From G963677445 sp963677445 (GTDB taxonomy: Bacteria > Bacteroidota > Ignavibacteria > Ignavibacteriales > Melioribacteraceae), in the NCBI GenBank assembly GCA_963677445.2, contig CAXXGF010000010.1, positions 1 through 64,000 on the forward strand: a DNA stretch of 64,000 nt, in the 5' to 3' direction. Below the pieces are notes generated by a model. That model ran no database searches. It was not told the origin of the DNA and worked only from the letters and a program-made list of their open reading frames with translations. Positions within the stretch are counted from its first letter, which is position 1, and each line of letters opens with the position of its first letter. Below, piece after piece: positions 53,069-61,386 of the stretch. Position numbers and translations under genes: made by a program.

Positions 53069-55221
53069 TTTTTTGACGCTCCGATCACAACAACTTCATC
53101 ATTGGCAGATACTTTAGCCAGTTCAATATCGGCAAGAGCCTGAATCTGTGATTCATTTACAAGTCCGGTGAAATCAATAATTTTAGCTCCGGCGAGCAGA
53201 AAAATATCGGGCACCAGGGCGCCCGCGTCACCGAATGTAGTGAGAGTTTCAATCATCTCGGATATCGCTCGTTTTACACTGCCGTTCTGAACCGATTCCA
53301 CCTCGCAATCAGCTAATCTTAACCTGATCGTCCCTTCCTTGTCAATAACCCTTATCCCTTTTTTCCTGCTGTTGAGCAGGCCGAAAAGATGTTTTTTGCT
53401 GCTGCTGAATAAAACAGCCCGGAGGAATGAAGTTTTACCGGCAATTGACAGGTCATCGGGAGCGGCGTTAAAAGATTTTGAGCAAATTTCCAGCAATTCT
53501 CCTTCATCAAGCTCTTTTATTTCAAGTTCACGGGTTCTCATTTCACTGTTGCCCATAGCCACAGCAATGACTTTTTTATTTTTTGAATCAATTTCGACAG
53601 ATACTTCCACCGAATCGGGCAGAGCGCCCATCGCTATTACAGAGTTTTCCGCTTCCTGACGCAGCGCGATTATATCCCCTTCTGTGGGATTGATTATATT
53701 TTTTTCAACCGAATCCCTGATCATTCCCAGCGCCGCTCCGATAGCGGAAATTACTTCGGTGTTTTCTGCGATTTTCCAGGGAATATTCATACTGTTGCCA
53801 GTGAAGGGCACAATAGCTGCCGCTCCGCCTCCGCCCCCGACAAACTCGATGACTTCATTATCAAGTTTATATTCTCTTGAAAGTCTTTCTATTACCGGTT
53901 TAATTTTGTCAGAGGATAATTCAAGTATTCTCTTCGCTAATAATTCCGGTTCCCGGCTGAATTTGTCAGACAGGCTGCTGAAGCAGCTTTCCAGGGCTTT
54001 TCTGTTAGCCAGCCCATGACCTTTAACATTAACAAGCCCGAGATAACTGGAAGCCCCGGTGGGTGTGATTGTATATTTGCTGTTGTCGCTGAGATTTGAA
54101 ATTTTAAGATAATCCTTAGGGTCTCCTTTTTTTGGTTGTACGGTCTCAATCTCAATATTGTCAAAGTCATTTGTTCCTGAGTAGGATGTATAAGCGAGAC
54201 TCGCGATATGCGCGCTTCTCGGGCCGACATCAATTATTTTATCCTCTTTTATTCTCGGTATGGAGCCTCCCGCGATTCCGAGAGTGCGTACATCAAGGGT
54301 TCGCAGGAATAACCTGTTGCCCCCGATCTGAGCGCTCTTTACCTGGGGTTTGCCATTTTTTATGACCGAAATATCGGTTGAAGTGCCGCCGACTTCGATA
54401 AAAATCCCGTCTGAAACTTTCGCGTACATTAAAGCGGCCGCCACACCGGCAGCCGGGCCTGATAACATAGTCAGGATGGGGCGTTTTCTCATTTCATTTA
54501 TATCCATGATGCCCCCATCCGATCTCATTACCATCAGGGGCGCTTTGATTCCGCTTTCCCTTACCGAAAGTTCTGTCATGTTGGCGGTTTCAAGCATTCT
54601 GGGCATCATACTGGCATTTATTACAGCGGTTCTGGTTCTAACCTTCAATCCATAAAGCTTTGATATTCTGCTTGCCGCTGTAGCCTGAATTCCCATTTCT
54701 CCGGCGATTTTCAGAACCAGCTCTTCATTGCGGGGATCATCAACACCGAATGCCTCACTCGCGACAATCACTTCCGCTCCCTCCCCGATCAATGCCGCGA
54801 TAGTCTTTTTAACGGTTCCCTCATCGGGGGATTTCCGTGTATCAATAAACCTGAATCTTACAGGCAAAAATTTACCGGGAGAGAGTTCGATGTTATTCAG
54901 ATTTGTTTCTTTTTTTGCTCTCCGGCCTTCAAGTCCTTTTCCCATTCCGATTATACCGGTAACAGCAACATCACCTTCCAGAAGGGCATTGGTAGCCTGG
55001 GTGGTGGAATGAGCTATAAGAATTACCTCTTCCGGTGAAATTTCCGATTCTTTCAGCAGAAGATTCATTGATTCGACAACACCTTCGGCAACACCTTTAC
55101 CGGAAGTATGTGTGGTCGGCACACAGGCTTTCCCGATAATTGAATAATCGCTTATATCCACAGCCACTGCATGTGTGAAAGTGCCTCCGACATCTATGCC
55201 TATTTTAATTTTCCTGTTCAT
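53065..55221 (-). CDS. Hydantoinase/oxoprolinase HyuA-like protein
   Basis: 718 residues. The N-terminal phosphate-binding loop GIDVGGTFTHAVAVD and the central EVGGTSTDISVIKNG and MLSGPAAGVAAALMYA mark the ASKHA-fold hydantoinase A/oxoprolinase family, which uses ATP to open hydantoin or oxoproline rings or to carboxylate ketones. Such enzymes usually work with a HyuB subunit, but no hyuB is adjacent. The C-terminal about 190 residues (from about 530) are less conserved. It starts 10 bp after a permease gene, suggesting that the imported compound is its substrate. What that compound is cannot be told. Confidence 0.88.
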   Translation of the reverse strand: MNRKIKIGIDVGGTFTHAVAVDISDYSIIGKACVPTTHTSGKGVAEGVVESMNLLLKESEISPEEVILIAHSTTQATNALLEGDVAVTGIIGMGKGLEGRRAKKETNLNNIELSPGKFLPVRFRFIDTRKSPDEGTVKKTIAALIGEGAEVIVASEAFGVDDPRNEELVLKIAGEMGIQATAASRISKLYGLKVRTRTAVINASMMPRMLETANMTELSVRESGIKAPLMVMRSDGGIMDINEMRKRPILTMLSGPAAGVAAALMYAKVSDGIFIEVGGTSTDISVIKNGKPQVKSAQIGGNRLFLRTLDVRTLGIAGGSIPRIKEDKIIDVGPRSAHIASLAYTSYSGTNDFDNIEIETVQPKKGDPKDYLKISNLSDNSKYTITPTGASSYLGLVNVKGHGLANRKALESCFSSLSDKFSREPELLAKRILELSSDKIKPVIERLSREYKLDNEVIEFVGGGGGAAAIVPFTGNSMNIPWKIAENTEVISAIGAALGMIRDSVEKNIINPTEGDIIALRQEAENSVIAMGALPDSVEVSVEIDSKNKKVIAVAMGNSEMRTRELEIKELDEGELLEICSKSFNAAPDDLSIAGKTSFLRAVLFSSSKKHLFGLLNSRKKGIRVIDKEGTIRLRLADCEVESVQNGSVKRAISEMIETLTTFGDAGALVPDIFLLAGAKIIDFTGLVNESQIQALADIELAKVSANDEVVVIGASKK

Positions 55222-55231
55222 TTTGTCACCA

Positions 55232-56707
55232 TCAATAAAATATTACCGCGGAAATCACCAGTCCCAGAAACGCTATTATCCAGGTGTAGGGGATGGTATT
55301 CCAGAGCACTTTCTGAACATCGACTCTCATCTCATTTGCCAGCCAGACATTATGTGTATTGGTAGGATCGCTTATTCCCTGAATTTGTCCCACCGAAAGG
55401 AGAAGTCCCATTACAGCTCCCGGATTCATATTGCTCGCGAGAAAAACAGCGGCGATACCATATCCCATGCCCCAGACATTAAGAGGTCCCCGATAAAGCG
55501 CGAGGGGAGCGGCGAATGTGAAAATTACTACATAAACGAGTCCGCTCGAGGGGACAACCGCTTCCATAACAGGTTTGACCAGGTTTAACACCGGCCAGCC
55601 CTCCGGATATGCTTCAAGCTGTATCCCGGGCCCCATTATCGCAATAAGCAGCATTCCGATACCAAACATAAGAGTGACAGCGGGCATAACTACCGCGCCC
55701 CCCTCAAAAACAGATTGTATGAAAAGATTCAGTCTTCCTTTCTTATATGTGGTTACAAAAGCGTAGATAAGTCCTGTAACAAAGGCCGCGATAAAATTCA
55801 TATCGAGCATTAATATCAGAAGCAGGGGAATTACCGGTGAGAAAAAGCTGATCCAGTGTATTTCTTTGTCAGCGCCGCTTTTTCCCGATATTATCCGGTA
55901 AAGAGCGTAAACGAAAAGCAATATTATACCGCCCGAAATGATATATTTAAGCGCCATCATCAGACCGGAGTATATTTCGCTAAGTGTTTCTTTGATTTCC
56001 GGCGAAAGCAGATAGTTATAAGAAATAAGGAGCAGACCTGCGGAAAAAATGATGACCAGAGAACGGCTGATAATTTTACCCGGACTCAGGTCGTGACCAT
56101 CACGGTATAGCTGCACTGTGATATATATTATCGCGGTAACTATTGAGAGGGAAAACATTATTAAGGCGAAAGGCCTTATTTCCTCAACTTCGAGTCCCAT
56201 AACACTCACATAAACTGCCCAGTTGCCGACATTAAGTGTGCCTCCGATGCTAAGGCCCATCAAAAATATTCCTACTGAGGTCATCGGGCCGATTCCGACC
56301 GAAGACATAATGGGGAGAACGATGGTGGCTACCATTATAATAGCGCCCAATCCCCCCAAGGTAGTGAAAAGCAAAGTGATTAAAAGGAGCATGATTACAG
56401 AAATTACCCAGGGATTATCTCCTGATAATTCGGCTCCTTTTTTAATAAAACTTTCAGCGACACCTGTTTTCTGCAATATTATTGAAAGCATACTGCCGAA
56501 CATGGCAATCGTATATGCCTGATTTAATTTAAGCGCCCCGTGCCCGATAACATATTCGATTACATCGGCGGGATTAACACCTCCGGCCAGCGCGATCAGG
56601 GCGGCCATAAGAGGAAGCGCTATGAGCGCCGGAATCTTTCTCAAAAACATGAGAAGAGCCATCGCGATAAAAATTCCGGCCAGAGTTATTAGTTGAATTG
56701 ATTCCAT
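55232..56707 (-). CDS. Polytopic permease of the GntP/citrate-type ion transporter superfamily
   Basis: 491 residues with about twelve hydrophobic helices and two pseudo-repeats. The segment FTTLGGLGAIIMVATIVLPI and the later RGPLNVWGMGYGIAAVFLAS are in the re-entrant-loop positions of the ion transporter superfamily, which moves organic anions such as gluconate, citrate or dicarboxylates. First gene of the ten-gene operon and 10 bp before the HyuA-like gene, so it probably imports a sugar acid or cyclic acid. It diverges from the T9SS cargo gene at 56858 across a 150-bp intergenic region with a perfect inverted repeat. Confidence 0.82.
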   Translation of the reverse strand: MESIQLITLAGIFIAMALLMFLRKIPALIALPLMAALIALAGGVNPADVIEYVIGHGALKLNQAYTIAMFGSMLSIILQKTGVAESFIKKGAELSGDNPWVISVIMLLLITLLFTTLGGLGAIIMVATIVLPIMSSVGIGPMTSVGIFLMGLSIGGTLNVGNWAVYVSVMGLEVEEIRPFALIMFSLSIVTAIIYITVQLYRDGHDLSPGKIISRSLVIIFSAGLLLISYNYLLSPEIKETLSEIYSGLMMALKYIISGGIILLFVYALYRIISGKSGADKEIHWISFFSPVIPLLLILMLDMNFIAAFVTGLIYAFVTTYKKGRLNLFIQSVFEGGAVVMPAVTLMFGIGMLLIAIMGPGIQLEAYPEGWPVLNLVKPVMEAVVPSSGLVYVVIFTFAAPLALYRGPLNVWGMGYGIAAVFLASNMNPGAVMGLLLSVGQIQGISDPTNTHNVWLANEMRVDVQKVLWNTIPYTWIIAFLGLVISAVIFY

Positions 56708-56761
56708 ATACCTATTCCAGTTAAGAACGGTGCAAATTTAATTAATAGGTCAAGGTGAAAA

Positions 56762-56781
56762 AACTACACCATGATGTAGTT
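56762..56781. promoter_or_regulatory. Perfect inverted repeat in divergent promoter region (candidate operator)
   Basis: AACTACA (56762-56768) and TGTAGTT (56775-56781) are exact reverse complements around a six-base centre. The site lies in the intergenic region between the permease start (56707, minus) and the T9SS cargo start (56858, plus). The size and symmetry suit a dimeric repressor such as a GntR or LacI type, but no such regulator gene is adjacent. Confidence 0.6.
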
Positions 56782-56857
56782 GAATTTGCCGGGCGGAATC
56801 AAAATTTTGGTATCGTCGAAAAACAGAATTTGGAACATGAATTTATTGAGGCTGAAA

Positions 56858-58285
56858 ATGAAAAGAACAATACAGATATTTTTTATACTGCTAATACTTG
56901 GAATGGTCTTTCAGATATCCGCGCAAAATGACTGGGAATATACCGGAACAATAAATTTCCCTGAAGAAGATAGTCTGGTCTTACGGCCATTTCTCGGGAC
57001 TCTCGATGAAAATGGCAGACTATATGTCGTTTCATCCAAGGCTACAACACCCAACGCTCATAACGCGATATATTATGCCGATCCGGGTGAAGATTATTTT
57101 ACCAAAATGATCGATTATGACCTGAACGGTGATTCAGATACACTGCTGGGAAATGTCGGAGCGATAAGGGGAATAACAACAATTGGCAATGATGTTCTAA
57201 TAAACGCGTCACAGCCTTATCCAAAAACTCAGCCTATGACAATATGTATATCATATTATTACACAGATGCCGATACACTTCAGAAAGAGGTATTTGAAGG
57301 AAGCGGATGGGGTTCATATAACCATGGTTTGGAAGCTACCAGCGATTCGGCTGTTATTATGGGGATTTCATTCCAGGGACCTACGCACAGGTGGTATAAT
57401 TTCAGCAACAGCAATATGCAGGGGGACAGGGGCAGAGGAACCTGGCTTCTGCCCGATCCCGATGACGGGAATCTTTGGAGTAACCAGCTTGAGCCGGGCG
57501 GACCGGAAAACCAGGGCAAAGACCTTATTCGGGATATTGCCCTTATCCCGGATGGTGATTACAGCTCGACAGAAACGCCCTTTTATTCATCGAGGAACTC
57601 ATTTTCCATTGATCAGATTACCGGCGGAATTGCTGTCTGGATGGGCGGCACCCAGGAAAAACCGATTGATTACACTCCTTCAAGAGTGATAGATTTTAAT
57701 GATTTTCTCTCTTTTATAGACCCGATTCCTTATGGAATAACAGTCGATAAGAATGGAATCCTGTGGGTGGCCGGAATAGACTCAACCCGCCGCTGGGTAA
57801 AAGGATTCCAGCTTGAAGGTATCAACGCTGTCGCTGTATATGATCTGCCGAGCCAGTTCAGCAAAGATGAACCGGATCCGGATGGAGCTCCGATGGGAGG
57901 TCCCTGCGATGTAGTTCTTACCCCCGACGCGGCGAAAGCTTATGTAATTGACGCCTATTCAAAATCGGTGTTTGTATTTGAAAACAGCACCGTAGGTGTA
58001 GATGATAATACAATTGCTGAAATGGATTTTACACTTGAGCAGAATTATCCCAATCCCTTCAACCCTTCGACACTTATAAAGTTTACACTGCCGGAACAGG
58101 GCAATATAAAACTGGTTGTCACAAACTCATTGGGTGAAACTGTTGCCCTGCTGGCTGATGAAATAAGACATGCCGGAACATATGTTGAAGTATTTAACGG
58201 CGAAAAACTTTCCAGCGGTATTTATTTTTACTCCCTGATTACAGGCAAAGGAAAGATTACTAAAAAAATGCTCTTGATGAAATAG
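56858..58285 (+). CDS. Secreted propeller-like protein with T9SS sorting domain
   Basis: 475 residues from the ATG at 56858 with GAGG upstream; an earlier in-frame start at 56780 would overlap the inverted repeat. Signal peptide IQIFFILLILGMVFQISAQ. The body (about 25-385) has spaced strand motifs such as NGRLYVVSSK, IPYGITVDKNGILWVAGID and TPDAAKAYVIDAYSKSVFVF, consistent with an NHL/SMP-30-like beta-propeller. The C-terminal about 85 residues form a T9SS type A sorting domain (NYPNPFNPSTLIKF, SSGIYFYSL, KKMLLMK). It faces the permease operon divergently. Binding or enzymatic function is unknown. Confidence 0.83.
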   Translation: MKRTIQIFFILLILGMVFQISAQNDWEYTGTINFPEEDSLVLRPFLGTLDENGRLYVVSSKATTPNAHNAIYYADPGEDYFTKMIDYDLNGDSDTLLGNVGAIRGITTIGNDVLINASQPYPKTQPMTICISYYYTDADTLQKEVFEGSGWGSYNHGLEATSDSAVIMGISFQGPTHRWYNFSNSNMQGDRGRGTWLLPDPDDGNLWSNQLEPGGPENQGKDLIRDIALIPDGDYSSTETPFYSSRNSFSIDQITGGIAVWMGGTQEKPIDYTPSRVIDFNDFLSFIDPIPYGITVDKNGILWVAGIDSTRRWVKGFQLEGINAVAVYDLPSQFSKDEPDPDGAPMGGPCDVVLTPDAAKAYVIDAYSKSVFVFENSTVGVDDNTIAEMDFTLEQNYPNPFNPSTLIKFTLPEQGNIKLVVTNSLGETVALLADEIRHAGTYVEVFNGEKLSSGIYFYSLITGKGKITKKMLLMK

Positions 58286-58291
58286 GTTAGG

Positions 58292-58332
58292 TGCCGGGTC
58301 GGCGGCCTTACCAACCACGGCCCGGTATTTTA
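58292..58332 (+). terminator. Hairpin with T-tract between T9SS cargo and TonB receptor genes
   Basis: TGCCGGG (58292-58298) pairs with CCCGGTA (58321-58327, one G-T pair), followed by TTTAATTAATT. The enclosed GC-rich loop can form further pairs. The next gene starts 17 bp downstream, so no separate promoter fits; partial termination or transcript-end protection is possible. Confidence 0.6.
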
Positions 58333-58349
58333 ATTAATTGCCTTACAAA

Positions 58350-61300
58350 ATGATACCCGGAAAAGATAACGTGAAAGGTACATACAAATTTATTTATTAT
58401 ATTTTTACTTTATATCTGATTCTGACATCTTTTTTATTTGCTCAGAATGGAAAAATTACCGGAATTGTTAAGGACAAAACAACCGGCGAGGCGCTGATCG
58501 GCGCGAATATTATGCTCAAAGGGACAAATTACGGCGCGGCGACTGACCTGGAAGGAAGATATGTCATCCTTAATGTGCTCCCGGGAAAATATGATGTATC
58601 AGCCAGCATGGTGGGATTCGCGAAGGTTATCCAGAAAGATGTTATGGTTTTTATTGACCGAACGACATCCCTTAATTTTGAGCTGACCGATGAAACTATT
58701 GAGATTAACCAGGTGATAATCACCGCCGAAAGGCCCGCGGTTGTAAAAGACCGCACTTCCACCGCAACAAATATTAAGAGCGAGCAGATTAAAGCGGCGC
58801 CACTCGAAGGACTTCGGGGCGCGCTGGAGCTTTCCGCAGGATTTCAGAAAAACGCCACCGGAAACTACTCGGTAAGGGGTTCAGGTTCTTATGAGCTGAA
58901 TTTCCAGGTGAACGGCATGACCCAGTCAAATTCCAATACCAGCGCTCCCGGAACATTTGATACTGAAAAAGCGGACAATTCCTGGAAATATGATGTCAAT
59001 CCCCTCGGAGTAAAACAATTGCAGCTTATAACCGGCGGATTTTCAGCCGAGTATGGCAATGCCCAGGCGGGTGTTGTGAATGTCGTTTTAAAGGAGGGGG
59101 GACCAAAATTCGAAGGTGAGTTCAGGGTGGAATACAGACCTGCCGGGCAGTATCATTATGGTGACTATATTTACAGTAAATCCAATTACGAATGGCAGAG
59201 ATGGGGTGAGCTTGAAGACTGGATGAACCGGCGGGAAGATATAATAAAAGAATTAAAACTTGATGTCCGTTATGCTGATCTTAAGGTTTCAAACCCTGAT
59301 GAATATAACCGCCTTGTTGATCAGGAAATTGCCTGGGCGCATGAAACCTGGATTAAAAACCATGAACCGGGCGATGATAATGTTCTCGGTGTATATGACT
59401 ACCGTGATTATTCTTATACAAGATATATGTTCGGTTTTGGCGGTCCCCTCGGTAAAGACCCGAATCTGCTGAAATTTTTCTTTTCGGGAGAATATAAAAG
59501 GAATCCTACCCGTCTTCCCACTCCTGAAAAAGTTCAGGTGACGCAGAATTATATTATGAACCTTATCTATCAGCCTGTGGCTGAGCATAAAATAAAACTT
59601 ATGGCGAGCTACCAGAATTATGAAGGAGGAATCTGGTCAGGTTCTGAAGACATCCGCTGGTCGGGACTCGCGTTTACGCCTCCCGGAGTATCTACAAAAT
59701 ATCTGATTACCGTTGACCCGGTCAGAGAGGAGCAGACAATCGCTCAGTCACTCAACTGGGTTTATACAATCAATCCTAAATCTTTCATGGAAGTTAATCT
59801 TTCACATCAGGATGAACAATATGAACTGCCATACCGTTATCTGGCCGGGTATGGTCTTGAGGTTGACCGGCTTGACAGCCTTAACGATGACGCCGGATCG
59901 GTCCTAAGAGAAGGAAGCTGGTGGGAGAAGGATTATTTCAGGGCTCCCTTCGGATTCAGCACCAATTATTACCAGGACAGCCGCACGAAAAATATTGGAA
60001 TGAAAGCCGATTACACCAACCAGGTATCCACGTCACACCTGTTAAAAGGAGGACTGCGGTTTTATTATTGGGATATGATAAATAATGGCGTCAATTCAAG
60101 TTTTCAGGCAAATTCTTATGTAGCCCGTAACGGCTTTGCCGATTATTACACGGCCTACCCGATTAACTTTGCCATATACGCGCAGGACAAAATGGAATTT
60201 GAGGGAATGATCGCCAATATCGGTGTAAGAGCGGAAGCTTATAATTTTCAGACATCGGCGCCCCTCGACCGGTTCAGTGTGCTTTATCCGGGCACGGACG
60301 GGCCGGGAACGACAGGTAGTTCGGTAACCGAAAATTCTGAATGGAAGTTTTTTATCCTTCCCAGAATAGGAATTTCATTCCCGATTGGAGAGGCGACAGC
60401 ATTCCGTTTTCAGTATGGTCATTTTGCCTCAATGCCAATCTTTACACAGGCATTATCACGCAAGACCTGGGTAGGATGGCAGGGAATAGGCAATCCGAAT
60501 CTGGACCCGAAGAAAACTATAAATTATGAGTTTGGCCTGCAGCAGCAGATGGATGATAATCACCGCCTCGATCTTGTGTTATATTATAATGACAGAACAA
60601 CCCAGATTGGGCGGCAGAATATTGCTTCTTACACAGGGAGCCGGAACCAGTTTGCCGGTTTTGCCGGTGATAATACACCACTTTATTATTACTGGTCATT
60701 TGAGAATAACGCTTTTGGTTCAACGGTTGGCTTTGAAGCGACTTTTGAAACTGTAACAGCTCGTAACTGGTCATACAGGCTCAGTTACAGCCTTTCACAG
60801 ACTACCGCCGGAAATTACGGCCCCCAGATAATTTATCCCGATGACACAAGAGGATATTCCGCCAGAAATTTCACAGGTGAATTCCTCGCATCCTGGGACA
60901 GGACACATAATTTCAGGGGACTTATTCAATACTTCTGGGTTGATAATGAGGGGCCTGAGTTATGGGGCCTGAAGCCGCTTCAGAATATGGTTATCAGTTT
61001 AACATATACCGCCCAGTCAGGTACACCATATACATATATCACTGATTTTACACTCAAGGATGTGGTTTATAACAGAAGATATCCGATTGAATCGAATGTA
61101 GATTTTAATCTTAACAAAGAAATTTATATCAGCGGAGTTAAAATGATTCTCGGTGTAAGAGTGATGGATCTATTTGACAACCGCTGGATAACACCTATGT
61201 CAACATCTGAAGATATCCGGCTGTGGGTTGAAGATGGAATAACGATGGCCGATCCTGGCAACGATCCGGCAAGGCTGAGCTACATCGCGGCTCCCTACAG

Positions 61301-61355
61301 AACATTCCGCAATCTTCCGAGAAGAATATATTTTACCTTCGGCGTTGGCTTTTAA
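58350..61355 (+). CDS. TonB-dependent outer membrane receptor
   Basis: 1001 residues from the ATG at 58350; a TTG at 58338 is four codons earlier. Signal peptide about 14-31 (ending SFLFAQ). Residues about 35-115 are a CarboxypepD_reg-like domain (GIVKDKTTGEALIGANIML). The plug domain (about 125-250) contains IKSEQIKAAPLEGLRGALEL and YGNAQAGVVNVVLKEGG. The remainder is a beta-barrel ending RRIYFTFGVGF with a terminal Phe, as needed for outer membrane insertion. Such receptors import large substrates with TonB energy. No SusD-type partner follows; instead come T9SS cargo and a PorV-like gene, so it could serve surface assembly or uptake. Confidence 0.92.
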   Translation: MIPGKDNVKGTYKFIYYIFTLYLILTSFLFAQNGKITGIVKDKTTGEALIGANIMLKGTNYGAATDLEGRYVILNVLPGKYDVSASMVGFAKVIQKDVMVFIDRTTSLNFELTDETIEINQVIITAERPAVVKDRTSTATNIKSEQIKAAPLEGLRGALELSAGFQKNATGNYSVRGSGSYELNFQVNGMTQSNSNTSAPGTFDTEKADNSWKYDVNPLGVKQLQLITGGFSAEYGNAQAGVVNVVLKEGGPKFEGEFRVEYRPAGQYHYGDYIYSKSNYEWQRWGELEDWMNRREDIIKELKLDVRYADLKVSNPDEYNRLVDQEIAWAHETWIKNHEPGDDNVLGVYDYRDYSYTRYMFGFGGPLGKDPNLLKFFFSGEYKRNPTRLPTPEKVQVTQNYIMNLIYQPVAEHKIKLMASYQNYEGGIWSGSEDIRWSGLAFTPPGVSTKYLITVDPVREEQTIAQSLNWVYTINPKSFMEVNLSHQDEQYELPYRYLAGYGLEVDRLDSLNDDAGSVLREGSWWEKDYFRAPFGFSTNYYQDSRTKNIGMKADYTNQVSTSHLLKGGLRFYYWDMINNGVNSSFQANSYVARNGFADYYTAYPINFAIYAQDKMEFEGMIANIGVRAEAYNFQTSAPLDRFSVLYPGTDGPGTTGSSVTENSEWKFFILPRIGISFPIGEATAFRFQYGHFASMPIFTQALSRKTWVGWQGIGNPNLDPKKTINYEFGLQQQMDDNHRLDLVLYYNDRTTQIGRQNIASYTGSRNQFAGFAGDNTPLYYYWSFENNAFGSTVGFEATFETVTARNWSYRLSYSLSQTTAGNYGPQIIYPDDTRGYSARNFTGEFLASWDRTHNFRGLIQYFWVDNEGPELWGLKPLQNMVISLTYTAQSGTPYTYITDFTLKDVVYNRRYPIESNVDFNLNKEIYISGVKMILGVRVMDLFDNRWITPMSTSEDIRLWVEDGITMADPGNDPARLSYIAAPYRTFRNLPRRIYFTFGVGF

Positions 61356-61386
61356 TATTCTAATGATAATTTTTTTCGCGGGAAAA

